A DNA stretch of 64,000 nt from Flavobacterium sp. UBA2787 (GCA_002352205.1 DEHZ01000017.1:1-64000); one strand, 5' to 3'. Shown: positions 39,221 through 46,517, counted from the first letter of the stretch. The notes: a model not told the origin generated them from the sequence alone. Translations and numbers: made by a program.

Positions 39221-40783
39221 ATGCCCAAAGAACTTCTCATTCAAGTTGCACCCGAAGTTGCCGCCAATGATTTTTTATTGAAAGATCACGTGGCAAAAAT
39301 GATTCGGACTTCAGTGTCAGAAGTTCAGCATATTTCCATTCTTAAACGTTCGATTGATGCTCGTCAAAAAGCCATCAAAATCAATTTAAAGTTGATGATT
39401 TTTTTTCAAGGCGAACCTTTTACTGAACAAAAAATCGAATTACCCAACTACCCGAATGTTGCCAATCAAAAAGAAGTTATCGTCATTGGTGCAGGTCCTG
39501 CCGGACTTTTTGCCGCTCTTCAACTCATCGAAGTAGGTTTAAAACCAATTGTTATCGAACGTGGAAAAGATGTTCGTGGCCGTCGTCGTGATTTAAAAGC
39601 CATCAACGTTGACCATATTGTAAACGAAGATTCTAATTATTGTTTTGGCGAAGGCGGTGCCGGAACTTATTCGGACGGAAAATTGTACACTCGTTCCAAA
39701 AAACGTGGTGATGTTGACAGAATTTTAGAATTATTAGTTGGTTTTGGAGCTTCAGCGGATATTTTAGTCGAAGCACATCCGCACATAGGAACCAATAAAT
39801 TACCTCAAATTATTCAAGACATTCGCGAAAAAATCATTGAATGTGGTGGTCAGGTTTTGTTTGAAACCCGTGTAACCGATTTTGTGATTAAAAACAACGA
39901 AATACAAGGAATTGTTACCCAAAAAGGCGAAACAATTTCAGCTAACAAAGTTATTTTGGCCACCGGACATTCGGCTCGTGATATTTTTGAATTATTAGAT
40001 AGAAAAAAAATCCTCATTGAAGCCAAACCTTTTGCGTTAGGCGTTCGTGCGGAACATCCTCAAGAATTAATTGACAGCATTCAATACAGTTGTGATTTTC
40101 GTGGAGATTATTTGCCACCGGCTCCGTATTCCATTGTTAAACAAGTCAATGGTCGCGGAATGTATTCGTTTTGTATGTGTCCCGGCGGCGTGATTGCTCC
40201 GTGTGCAACAAGTCCCGGGGAAGTGGTTACAAATGGTTGGTCGCCATCCAAAAGAGATCAAGCCACCGCCAATTCAGGAATTGTGGTTGAATTAAAATTA
40301 GAAGATTTTAAACCATTTGCCAAATTCGGACCTCTTGCCGGAATGGAATTTCAAAAATCCATCGAACAAAAAGCGTGGCATTTAGCGGGACAAACTCAAA
40401 AAGTTCCGGCACAACGAATGATCGATTTTACACAAAATAAAATTTCGTCTTCAATTCCAAAAACGTCGTATGTTCCCGGAACAACTTCTGTGGAAATGGG
40501 ACAAGTTTTTCCTGGATTCTTGACCCAAATTATGCGAGAAGGATTTTTGCAATTCGGAAAATCTATGAAAGGATATTTAACAAACGAAGCCATTTTGCAC
40601 GCACCGGAAAGCAGAACATCATCACCGGTGCGAATTCCAAGAGATGCTCAAACGTTGGAACATCTTCAAATCAAAGGTTTGTATCCGTGTGGAGAAGGAG
40701 CAGGGTTTGCAGGTGGAATTGTTTCTGCAGCCATTGATGGTGAAAAATGTGCTTTGAAAATTAAGGAGAGTTTGAATTCATAA
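39221..40783 (+). CDS. FAD-dependent dehydrogenase (COG2509-like)
   Basis: Flavoprotein with an N-terminal alpha/beta domain of about 80 residues, then a dinucleotide-binding fold: VIVIGAGPAGLFAALQLIEV and PIVIERG. CFGEGGAGTYSDGKLYTRSK, ILATGHSARDIFELL, SFCMCPGGVIAPCATSPGEV and GLYPCGEGAGFAGGIVSAAI are the landmarks of this uncharacterised family. The CMCPGG cysteines are conserved in it, as far as I recall. The protein is cytoplasmic. The substrate is unknown. No operon partner is obvious; idi follows by 92 bases with its own promoter. Confidence 0.87.
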   Translation: MPKELLIQVAPEVAANDFLLKDHVAKMIRTSVSEVQHISILKRSIDARQKAIKINLKLMIFFQGEPFTEQKIELPNYPNVANQKEVIVIGAGPAGLFAALQLIEVGLKPIVIERGKDVRGRRRDLKAINVDHIVNEDSNYCFGEGGAGTYSDGKLYTRSKKRGDVDRILELLVGFGASADILVEAHPHIGTNKLPQIIQDIREKIIECGGQVLFETRVTDFVIKNNEIQGIVTQKGETISANKVILATGHSARDIFELLDRKKILIEAKPFALGVRAEHPQELIDSIQYSCDFRGDYLPPAPYSIVKQVNGRGMYSFCMCPGGVIAPCATSPGEVVTNGWSPSKRDQATANSGIVVELKLEDFKPFAKFGPLAGMEFQKSIEQKAWHLAGQTQKVPAQRMIDFTQNKISSSIPKTSYVPGTTSVEMGQVFPGFLTQIMREGFLQFGKSMKGYLTNEAILHAPESRTSSPVRIPRDAQTLEHLQIKGLYPCGEGAGFAGGIVSAAIDGEKCALKIKESLNS

Positions 40784-40849
40784 CCTTCTTCAACACCCGT
40801 TAAACTTTTCACAATTCCATATAAATCCAAATAAAAAAGAACTTTTTCA

Positions 40850-40857
40850 TACCTTTG
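40850..40857 (+). promoter_or_regulatory. -7 element TACCTTTG of idi
   Basis: TACCTTTG matches TAnnTTTG exactly. It overlaps a TTG (40855) that could otherwise be read as an idi start, so the ATG at 40876 is the real one. Confidence 0.6.
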
Positions 40858-40875
40858 AAGAGCTATAAAAAAGCT

Positions 40876-41403
40876 ATGACAGAAGAAAAAGTAATTTTAG
40901 TAAACGAACGAGACGAACCCATTGGTTTGATGGAAAAACTCGAAGCTCACGAAAAAGCGGTTTTGCACCGTGCCTTTTCCGTGTTTATTTTGAATGATAA
41001 AAATGAAGTGATGTTGCAACAACGAGCTCATCACAAATACCATTCACCTCTACTGTGGACCAACACGTGTTGCAGTCATCAACGTGAAGGTGAAACAAAT
41101 ATTCAAGCCGGAACCCGTAGATTATATGAAGAAATGGGTTTTTCAACTGAATTGAAAGAACTGTTTCATTTTATCTACAAAGCTCCGTTTGACAATGGTT
41201 TAACCGAACACGAACTCGATCATGTGATGATTGGTTATTATAACGACGAACCAAAAATCAATCACGATGAGGTGGAAAGTTGGAAATGGATGAGCATCGA
41301 AGCAATTAGAGACGATATTCAAACACAATCAGAAAATTATACCGTTTGGTTCAAAATTATTTTTGACGAGTTTTATCATTATTTAGAAGAGCACAAACTT
41401 TAA
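40876..41403 (+). CDS. idi: Isopentenyl-diphosphate delta-isomerase (type I)
   Basis: Interconverts isopentenyl and dimethylallyl diphosphate for isoprenoid synthesis. Nudix-fold type I enzyme: LHRAFSVFILNDKNEVMLQQ, the active-site Cys in WTNTCCSHQREGE, the Nudix-like AGTRRLYEEMGF, and ELDHVMIGYY with catalytic Glu. ATG 40876 gives MTEEKVILVNERDEPIG, the normal beginning; a TTG at 40855 lies in the promoter. Length 175 residues. The queD gene follows 30 bases later and probably shares the transcript. Confidence 0.94.
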   Translation: MTEEKVILVNERDEPIGLMEKLEAHEKAVLHRAFSVFILNDKNEVMLQQRAHHKYHSPLLWTNTCCSHQREGETNIQAGTRRLYEEMGFSTELKELFHFIYKAPFDNGLTEHELDHVMIGYYNDEPKINHDEVESWKWMSIEAIRDDIQTQSENYTVWFKIIFDEFYHYLEEHKL

Positions 41404-41433
41404 CCTTTTACCAATTACCCATAACCATTTAAC

Positions 41434-41844
41434 ATGAAAGTAACCGTTTCCAGAAAAGCTCACTTTAACGCCGCTCACCGATTGTACCGAAAAGATTGGT
41501 CGATGGAAAAAAACGACTTGGTTTTTGGTAAATGCAACAATCCGAATTTTCACGGACACAATTATGAATTGATTGTGAGTGTAACCGGCGAAATTGATCA
41601 GGAAACCGGATTTGTAATGGATGTAAAGATTTTATCCGACTTAATCAAAGAACACATAGAAAATGCATTCGATCATAAAAATCTGAATTTAGATGTTCCT
41701 GATTTTGCCGATTTGAATCCAACTGCCGAAAATATAGCAGTTGTGATTTGGAATAAATTACGAATTCATATCAAAAGTTCACTTGATTTAGAAGTCGTTT
41801 TATATGAAACACCTCGAAATTTTGTAACCTATAAAGGAAATTAA
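41434..41844 (+). CDS. queD: 6-carboxytetrahydropterin synthase / 6-pyruvoyl-tetrahydropterin synthase-like (QueD)
   Basis: Small zinc enzyme of the T-fold superfamily. The zinc histidines are in FNAAHRLY and HGHNY, the active-site Cys is in FGKCNNPNFHGH, and DVKILSDLIKEHIENAFDHK carries the catalytic Asp/His. The C-terminal VVLYETPRNFVTYKG has the substrate-binding Glu. In bacteria lacking tetrahydrobiopterin the usual role is the QueD step of queuosine synthesis; the sequence does not by itself exclude a pterin role. The peroxiredoxin gene starts 1 base after the stop. Confidence 0.88.
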   Translation: MKVTVSRKAHFNAAHRLYRKDWSMEKNDLVFGKCNNPNFHGHNYELIVSVTGEIDQETGFVMDVKILSDLIKEHIENAFDHKNLNLDVPDFADLNPTAENIAVVIWNKLRIHIKSSLDLEVVLYETPRNFVTYKGN

Positions 41845-41845
41845 A

Positions 41846-42301
41846 ATGGCTCTAAAAGTTGGTGATAGTGTTCCTAATTTTACTGCAAAAGATTCCAAGG
41901 GAATTGTTTTTGACAGTTCAACAGTAATTGGAAAAAAGCCTACTGTCATTTATTTTTATCCAAAAGATGATACACGAGTTTGCACCGAGCAAGCGTGCAG
42001 TTTTAGAGATAGCTATCAAGATTTTACCGATTTAGGAGCTGAAGTTATCGGTGTAAGCGGTGATTCAACTACTTCGCATCAAAAATTTTCTGAAAAATAC
42101 CAACTCCCTTTTACCCTTTTATCGGATAATGATAAAAAATTACGCAATTTGTTTGGCGTTCCTACCGCTTTATTCGGACTCATTCCGGGGCGTGTGACGT
42201 ATGTGATTGACGAAAAAGGAATCATTCGATTGATTTTTGATAACTTATCTGGCAAAATTCACATTGAAAAAGCACTTCAAATGCTGAAAAAGATAGTATA
42301 A
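41846..42301 (+). CDS. bcp: Peroxiredoxin, BCP/PrxQ type
   Basis: Thiol peroxidase. The peroxidatic Cys is in VIYFYPKDDTRVCTEQAC with the resolving Cys five residues later (C-T-E-Q-A-C), the BCP/PrxQ arrangement. LGAEVIGVSGDS and FTLLSDNDKKLRNLFGVP are further family marks. The protein is cytoplasmic (151 residues, no signal). It follows queD by a single base, so it is very likely in the same message. Confidence 0.92.
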   Translation: MALKVGDSVPNFTAKDSKGIVFDSSTVIGKKPTVIYFYPKDDTRVCTEQACSFRDSYQDFTDLGAEVIGVSGDSTTSHQKFSEKYQLPFTLLSDNDKKLRNLFGVPTALFGLIPGRVTYVIDEKGIIRLIFDNLSGKIHIEKALQMLKKIV

Positions 42302-42337
42302 GTATTTTTCAAGTTAATTAATTTCAGTTCAATTGCT

Positions 42338-42345
42338 TATTTTTG
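42338..42345 (+). promoter_or_regulatory. -7 element TATTTTTG of manA
   Basis: TATTTTTG matches TAnnTTTG exactly and lies just downstream of a TTG (42333) that opens a longer frame; this supports ATG 42363 as the manA start. Confidence 0.55.
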
Positions 42346-42362
42346 ACGTTTCAACTAAACCA

Positions 42363-43325
42363 ATGAAACCATTTTATCCACTCACATTTGAACCCATTTT
42401 CAAAGAACGCATTTGGGGCGGAACTAAGTTAAAAGATTATTTAAATAAGCCGATTAGCTCTGAAATTACCGGAGAAAGTTGGGAATTGTCAACGGTTCCC
42501 GAATCAATAAGTGTGGTCAATAATGGTGAATTGAAAGGGAAAAACCTCAATGAATTAATCGATTTATATCCGAAAGAAATTTTAGGGAAGGAAGTTTTTA
42601 ATCAATTTGGAAAACAATTTCCGTTACTTTTTAAATATTTGGATGCTAAAACAGATTTGTCTATCCAATTGCATCCGAATGATGAATTGGCAAAAGCACG
42701 TCATAATTCGTTTGGGAAAACCGAAATGTGGTATGTCATGCAAGCTGATGAAAATGCTCGTTTGATTGTGGGTTTCAAAGAAAATTCATCAAAAGAGGCT
42801 TATTTACAAAAGTTAGAATCCAACGATATTCTTTCGTTATTAAATGAAATTCCGGTTAAGAAAGGCGATGTTTTCTTATTGGAAACCGGAACGATTCACG
42901 CGATTGGTGCCGGAATCGTGATTGCCGAAATTCAACAAACAAGCGATATTACGTACCGAATTTATGATTGGGATAGGGTAGATGCTAACGGAAATAAACG
43001 TGAACTGCATACTGAATTGGCGATAGATGCTATTAATTATAAGACAACTGCTGCCAAGAAAGAATATACTGCAACAGAAAATAAAAGTACATCCATAGTA
43101 GATTGCCCTTATTTTAAAACTAATATTATTCCGCTTAACGGAGAGATTTCGATTAATAAAAACGATGATTCTTTTATGGTTTTGATGTGTACCGAAGGTA
43201 GTTTTGAGATGCATTTGAATGATGAAAAATATATGTATCAAACTGGAGATACTGTTTTAATTCCGGCTGTACTTACTTCGTTTATGTTGAGAGGAAAGAC
43301 CACTTTATTAGAAATTACAGTTTAA
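42363..43325 (+). CDS. manA: Mannose-6-phosphate isomerase, class I
   Basis: Zinc-dependent isomerase linking fructose-6-phosphate and mannose-6-phosphate, feeding GDP-mannose and fucose sugars such as those used in the polysaccharide locus. LTFEPIFKERIWGGTKLKDY is the typical N-terminus; zinc ligands are in DLSIQLHPND, GKTEMWYVM and ETGTIHAIGAG. ATG 42363 gives MKPFYPLTFEP, the usual beginning; the TTG 42333 lies before the -7 element. Length 320 residues. An inverted-repeat element begins 2 bases after the stop. Confidence 0.92.
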   Translation: MKPFYPLTFEPIFKERIWGGTKLKDYLNKPISSEITGESWELSTVPESISVVNNGELKGKNLNELIDLYPKEILGKEVFNQFGKQFPLLFKYLDAKTDLSIQLHPNDELAKARHNSFGKTEMWYVMQADENARLIVGFKENSSKEAYLQKLESNDILSLLNEIPVKKGDVFLLETGTIHAIGAGIVIAEIQQTSDITYRIYDWDRVDANGNKRELHTELAIDAINYKTTAAKKEYTATENKSTSIVDCPYFKTNIIPLNGEISINKNDDSFMVLMCTEGSFEMHLNDEKYMYQTGDTVLIPAVLTSFMLRGKTTLLEITV

Positions 43326-43326
43326 G

Positions 43327-43428
43327 CCACGAATGCACGAATAATAACTTAGTTTTCTATTAATTTATCTTTGATGAAAATTCGAGTAAAATTGAATGAA
43401 CTTTTAGATTAAATTAGTGAATTCGTGG
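43327..43428. repeat. Inverted-repeat element of 102 bp, copy 1 (diverged)
   Basis: The left arm CCACGAATGCACGAAT (43327-43342) pairs with the right arm ending GAATTCGTGG (43413-43428), 14 of 16 positions. The same arms, perfectly matched, bound a 106-bp element at 48652-48757. The internal sequences differ and no coding frame is present, so this looks like a MITE-like or solo inverted-repeat family. The element sits directly after the manA stop and could act in its 3' untranslated region. Confidence 0.6.
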
Positions 43429-43504
43429 TTGTGAAAAAATGCACAAATTGAACTTTTGTATTCTAGGTTTTTCAAACTAATTCATTTAATTCTAAATTTT
43501 TGCG

Positions 43505-43512
43505 TACTTTTG
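43505..43512 (+). promoter_or_regulatory. -7 element TACTTTTG of the 88-residue gene
   Basis: TACTTTTG matches TAnnTTTG and lies 25 bases before the ATG. No clear TTG box at standard spacing. Confidence 0.55.
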
Positions 43513-43537
43513 CACCGCAATTAAAATTTAAAGAAAA

Positions 43538-43804
43538 ATGGCAAGTATTAAAAATTTGAAGAAAGACATCAATTTTGTGATGGGCGATATTATCGAGGCG
43601 GTTTATTACCATGAAATGACTACAGCGGGAAAACCAACTGAGAAATCTAATGCGTTGATTGATGAGGCGATTGCTACGTTTGATAGTTTAATTACGAAAG
43701 TAAACGATAAAAAAGTAGAAAGCCGTAAAGCTCATTTAAAGCAAGTAGAAAAAGATTTGGAAGCTGCTGCGATTCAATTAGTTGAAAAAGTAAACGCACT
43801 TTAA
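43538..43804 (+). CDS. Small conserved helical protein of unknown function
   Basis: An 88-residue, lysine-rich, fully alpha-helical-looking protein (MASIKNLKKDINFVMGDIIE; later HLKQVEKDLEAAAIQLVEKV, which could form a coiled coil). It has no signal or membrane segment. It looks like a small protein widely conserved in Flavobacteriaceae, but I cannot name a function. The good promoter and short leader suggest real expression. It is immediately upstream of the tRNA-Thr gene. Confidence 0.7.
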   Translation: MASIKNLKKDINFVMGDIIEAVYYHEMTTAGKPTEKSNALIDEAIATFDSLITKVNDKKVESRKAHLKQVEKDLEAAAIQLVEKVNAL

Positions 43805-43838
43805 TCTATTTTTTTGATAAAAAAAGTGCTTTTTTGTT

Positions 43839-43868
43839 TTGGAATATTCATTTTCAAAATTATATTTG
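43839..43868 (+). promoter_or_regulatory. Promoter of tRNA-Thr
   Basis: TTG at 43839-43841, exactly 19 bases, then TATATTTG at 43861-43868: both boxes and the spacing match the Bacteroidota consensus. The tRNA begins 15 bases later. Confidence 0.8.
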
Positions 43869-43883
43869 CACCATAATTGAGAT

Positions 43884-43957
43884 GCCGGTGTAGCTCAGCT
43901 GGCTAGAGCAGCTGATTTGTAATCAGCAGGTCGTGGGTTCGAGTCCCTCTATCGGCT
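43884..43957 (+). tRNA. tRNA-Thr (anticodon UGU)
   Basis: A 74-base cloverleaf without encoded CCA. The acceptor is GCCGGTG with TATCGGC (two G-U pairs) and discriminator U; D-stem GCTC/GAGC; anticodon stem GCTGA/TCAGC with loop TTTGTAA, giving UGU for threonine. The T-stem GTGGG/CCCTC has one T-T mismatch (43934 with 43948) around the loop TTCGAGT. A promoter lies upstream and a terminator 12 bases downstream. Confidence 0.95.
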
Positions 43958-43969
43958 CAATTTTTTTGA

Positions 43970-43998
43970 AAGGATAACTTCGGTTATCCTTTTTTTTA
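43970..43998 (+). terminator. Rho-independent terminator of tRNA-Thr
   Basis: AAGGATAAC and GTTATCCTT form a perfect 9-bp stem with a TTCG tetraloop, followed by seven T. Confidence 0.95.
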
Positions 43999-44143
43999 TG
44001 GAATAAATTATGATAAGGCTCGCTTTGTAAGAATTTCTAATTACCTTTTTTACAATTAGTGATTTGTATAATAGGTTTCATAGATTTTTTTTGGTCATAC
44101 GAAGGGATTCGTGCGATAGCGGGGGTCATCATAGTTGTCTGCC

Positions 44144-44788
44144 TTAACGTGTACTTTCTTTAAAGTCAAACCCCTGCAAGTAAGAGATTTTCCAATTGTC
44201 ATTTTCTTTTACAACTCTAAATTTATATTCAAAGTCTTTCCAACTAGGTTCTGTAATTAATTCAGGTTTTCCCCATTTCCAAAATAGTTCCCCTTTGTCA
44301 ATATTTAGTAATTTAATTTCTACAAAATCAAATGGGTTTGGATTATCGTAAGGAACGTCTTGACTTAATGTCCAAGGGTTAACATCACTTCCAAAACTAA
44401 ATGTCGGTAAGTCTCCTACAAACCACTTGTCGTAATTACCATTTTTAAGTCCCTTGTCTAATGTCATAATTATTTGGTTGTAGTTTTCAATAAATTCAGA
44501 GGCAAACAAGTTTGTCTGTCGAAGTTTGTTAAGGTTTTGCTTATGTAAATCTATATTGAAACCTATATATATGCTGTCTTTACTGTCTGCAATTACAGGA
44601 AGTAAATCAATAGAATTTTTTAAATCTGCCCAATTAAGAACTTGTCGGATAAGATTTTGAATTTGCTCTTTTTCGTCTGTTGAAGTTGTTGCTTTTTCTT
44701 CTGTAACTAAAGTCGTTTTATTGTCGGTTTGCTTGCAACCGAAAAGTAGAAGTCCAAAAATTAATATCGTTAGTTTAATGTGTTTCAT
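44144..44788 (-). CDS. Lipoprotein of unknown function
   Basis: A 214-residue protein with a lipoprotein signal (ILIFGLLLFGCKQTD; lipobox Cys at residue 18), so probably anchored in the periplasm or outer membrane. The mature part is acidic with two alpha/beta segments and ends in VKENDNWKISYLQGF, a beta-strand ending like those of SnoaL/NTF2-type or DUF4878-like small domains; no confident family. It lies on the same strand as the serpin-like gene, with an attC-like palindrome between them, so it may be a captured cassette. A short hairpin (ACGAA/TTCGT, 44098-44111) lies beyond its stop. Confidence 0.65.
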   Translation of the reverse strand: MKHIKLTILIFGLLLFGCKQTDNKTTLVTEEKATTSTDEKEQIQNLIRQVLNWADLKNSIDLLPVIADSKDSIYIGFNIDLHKQNLNKLRQTNLFASEFIENYNQIIMTLDKGLKNGNYDKWFVGDLPTFSFGSDVNPWTLSQDVPYDNPNPFDFVEIKLLNIDKGELFWKWGKPELITEPSWKDFEYKFRVVKENDNWKISYLQGFDFKESTR

Positions 44789-44830
44789 TTCTTGTCTGTT
44801 TGTTGTCCGTGTTTGGCGTTTTACAATGAG

Positions 44831-44963
44831 GCATAACGTTTCGCGGCTTTGCGAAGGCGGGGATTTTTAGCACTTTCTTTCTTGATATACCCGAACTAAA
44901 AATATAGCACAAAACTTTCTAAAAAGCATTAAACCCCCGCTTTTGCAAAACCGCTGTTAGTAG
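44831..44963 (-). repeat. attC-like imperfect palindrome between two lipoprotein genes
   Basis: In gene (minus) orientation the right arm TAACAGCGGTTTTGCAAAAG begins 7 bases after the serpin-like gene's stop codon. It continues with CGGGGG and pairs with CCCCGCCTTCGCAAAGCCGC at the other end, which finishes AAACGTTATGC. The arms differ by scattered G-U type changes, and one side carries extra bases (GAAAC), as in the asymmetric bulges of integron attC sites. The total length of 133 bp is inside the attC range. The core boxes TAAC and GTTA are present but do not fully match RYYYAAC/GTTRRRY. No integrase gene is in the window. Confidence 0.5.
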
Positions 44964-44966
44964 AGG

Positions 44967-45977
44967 TTATTCTTTCGACATTAGTTCTGTGTTTGTTGTC
45001 CATAGTCCGAAATATGGGTTTTTTGAGTCTATTCGTTTGAGTAAAATTAAAAATGGCTTGTCAAAAATCATTTTTTTAGGTTTTGGTTTTTCATCCTCTT
45101 CTACCATCTCCTCAACCACGGCTTCAATTTCTGCTTCGCTTTCAATTTCAGCACCACTTTCGTCTAAAATAAAAGCAGTTCTTTGCCAAGCAGTTTCTAT
45201 TTGAAAATTTTGTTTGTTTGAGCTAAATCTATTACCTTCTAAATTAGTATAATTTGTCTCAATGTTAAAATTGAACTTTGGAATAATTACAATGTCTTCT
45301 TCGCTGTAATAATATTTCCAATTTATCTTTTCGTTCTTCTTTTCACTCTTCCCGATTTCTGTCAGTTTTTCAATTTCAGTTGTCATTTCGGCTATTGATT
45401 TGAAAGTTTGTTCTGTCTTGAATAAAATGATTTCGTGTTCCTTGTCTTTTGGAAGAAGTTTTACTATAAAATTGTTGTCGTTTTTATAGTAAATGATTTT
45501 TACAATTTTCAGTTGTTCGTAACTGTCATAACCATTAACTCCAAATGAAGAAACCTTATGTCCGTCAAAAGTCAATTTTTTGTTGAAACTTTGAAGTTTT
45601 AGTTCAAAGGGTAATGACTTATTAAATTCAGCTCTCGCAGATATTAAGTCTCTGTCAACTTCTCCACTAACATTGTATTCATTACTTTTCAAAACAGTCT
45701 CAAAAGAAGTCGAATTATTTAGTAGTTTCAAGTCAAAATACTCGTTAGAAATTGTTAAAGGTGAATTAATTTGTTTTCTTATTTCGTCCCAAGCAAATAG
45801 TAAAGTTGCACAATAAACCGAATTCTTATCATTTGAAATTTTATGTTCCAAAGTCGGAATAAAATCAGTTTTTTCAAATTCATTAAGATTTTTAACTTCT
45901 TTGAATTTTCGTTCTTCTTTACAATTAAATAAAGAAAATGATAATATTAAGACTAAAATTATGTTGTTAACTTTCAT
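44967..45977 (-). CDS. Serpin-like lipoprotein (degenerate serpin fold)
   Basis: A 336-residue protein with a lipoprotein signal (ILSFSLFNCKEE; Cys19). The C-terminal half follows the serpin order: VIIPKFNFNIETNY (230-243, compare the serpin strand V-x-I/L-P-K/R-F), AFILDESGAEIESEAEI (268-284, position of the E-x-G-T/A-E hinge of the reactive loop), then FDKPFLILLKR (305-315) and NPYFGLW (320-326), matching the serpin ending F-x-x-x-R/K-P-F-L-F-x-I-R and F-x-G-x-V. The hinge has glutamates and isoleucine instead of small alanines, so a non-inhibitory or altered role is likely. The call is from motif order only. Confidence 0.5.
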   Translation of the reverse strand: MKVNNIILVLILSFSLFNCKEERKFKEVKNLNEFEKTDFIPTLEHKISNDKNSVYCATLLFAWDEIRKQINSPLTISNEYFDLKLLNNSTSFETVLKSNEYNVSGEVDRDLISARAEFNKSLPFELKLQSFNKKLTFDGHKVSSFGVNGYDSYEQLKIVKIIYYKNDNNFIVKLLPKDKEHEIILFKTEQTFKSIAEMTTEIEKLTEIGKSEKKNEKINWKYYYSEEDIVIIPKFNFNIETNYTNLEGNRFSSNKQNFQIETAWQRTAFILDESGAEIESEAEIEAVVEEMVEEDEKPKPKKMIFDKPFLILLKRIDSKNPYFGLWTTNTELMSKE

Positions 45978-46020
45978 TTTACGGTATGTTGATTTATAAT
46001 CTCTGCTAACTTGTTTATAT

Positions 46021-46082
46021 GTATGATAAAATCATACTATTTACACCCAAATTCGGATAGATTTGTATGATAATTATCGTAC
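46021..46082. promoter_or_regulatory. Pair of GTATGAT-based palindromes
   Basis: GTATGAT-AAA-ATCATAC (46021-46037) is a perfect 7-bp inverted repeat. GTATGATAATTATCGTAC (46065-46082) is an 18-base near-perfect palindrome sharing the same GTATGAT half. They lie upstream of the serpin-like gene (start 45977). They may be operator sites or ends of a small element; the rest of 45978-46156 shows no gene. Confidence 0.35.
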
Positions 46083-46156
46083 TTTATTATAATGCAATAT
46101 ATTAAATAAATTAAACATTCTCATTTAAAAATCAAATCTCTACCTAGCACTATTTT

Positions 46157-46254
46157 GCGTGAGGGATAGTAGCGGAAAGCCCACAGAGAGGAGGCACGAC
46201 GAACGAGGACTTGTAGTGAATAGCCCGACCCGTAGTTTACGGAGGGGCACGCCC
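46157..46254. repeat. Structured intergenic repeat element (GCGTGAGGGATAG ... CACGCCC type)
   Basis: The element runs from GCGTGAGGGATAGTAGCGGA to GGGGCACGCCC, and its ends can pair (GCGTG with CACGC). It contains AAAGCCC, TGAATAGCCCGACCC and a perfect CCGTA-GTT-TACGG hairpin (46230-46242). I recall very similar sequences in many intergenic regions of Flavobacteriia, without a known function. There is no coding frame. It belongs to the 540-base gene-free stretch 45978-46517, which is filled with repeats. Confidence 0.55.
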
Positions 46255-46271
46255 AAGAAATTAGTTTAAAA

Positions 46272-46470
46272 GGTTTCAAGTTTCAGGTTTCAGGTTTTGG
46301 ATTGCTCAGAAGAAGATGTTAGCCAAATGAATCCTCTTCAATCCATTATAGCGAAGCTATCAAAATCCGTCAAAATCTGCGTTTTGCGAAGCAAACCTGC
46401 CTACCGTCAGGCAGGTCTGTTCAATCCGTGTTCCATTTTCAAGTTTCAGGTTTCAAGTTTCAGGTTTTCG
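46272..46470. repeat. Composite dispersed repeat, copy 1 (heptamers plus TAGCGAAGCTAT block)
   Basis: Heptamers GTTTCAA/GTTTCAG occupy 46272-46300 and again 46437-46470. Between them is a block with AATGAATCC, AATCCATTATAGCGAAGCTA, CCGTCAAAATCTG and ATCCGTGTTCCATT. The same order of blocks occurs at 56651-56787. A perfect hairpin ACCTGCCT-ACCGTC-AGGCAGGT (46395-46416) is inserted only in this copy. The 74-codon frame over it is not a gene. Confidence 0.65.
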
Positions 46471-46505
46471 AAAAAAAAGGAGAAAACATTTCTGCTTTCT
46501 CCTTT
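46471..46505 (-). terminator. Rho-independent terminator of the DUF4369 lipoprotein gene
   Basis: Read leftward, AAAGGAGAAA and TTTCTCCTTT form a 10-bp stem followed by a run of T (eight A at 46471-46478 on the plus strand, partly in the stem). It lies 13 bases beyond the stop codon at 46518. Confidence 0.85.
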
Positions 46506-46517
46506 GCTATTTTTGAT

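Noticed and set aside
46272-46470. Possible CRISPR array
   Set aside because: Units are 7-bp direct repeats without unique spacers, and no cas gene is present.
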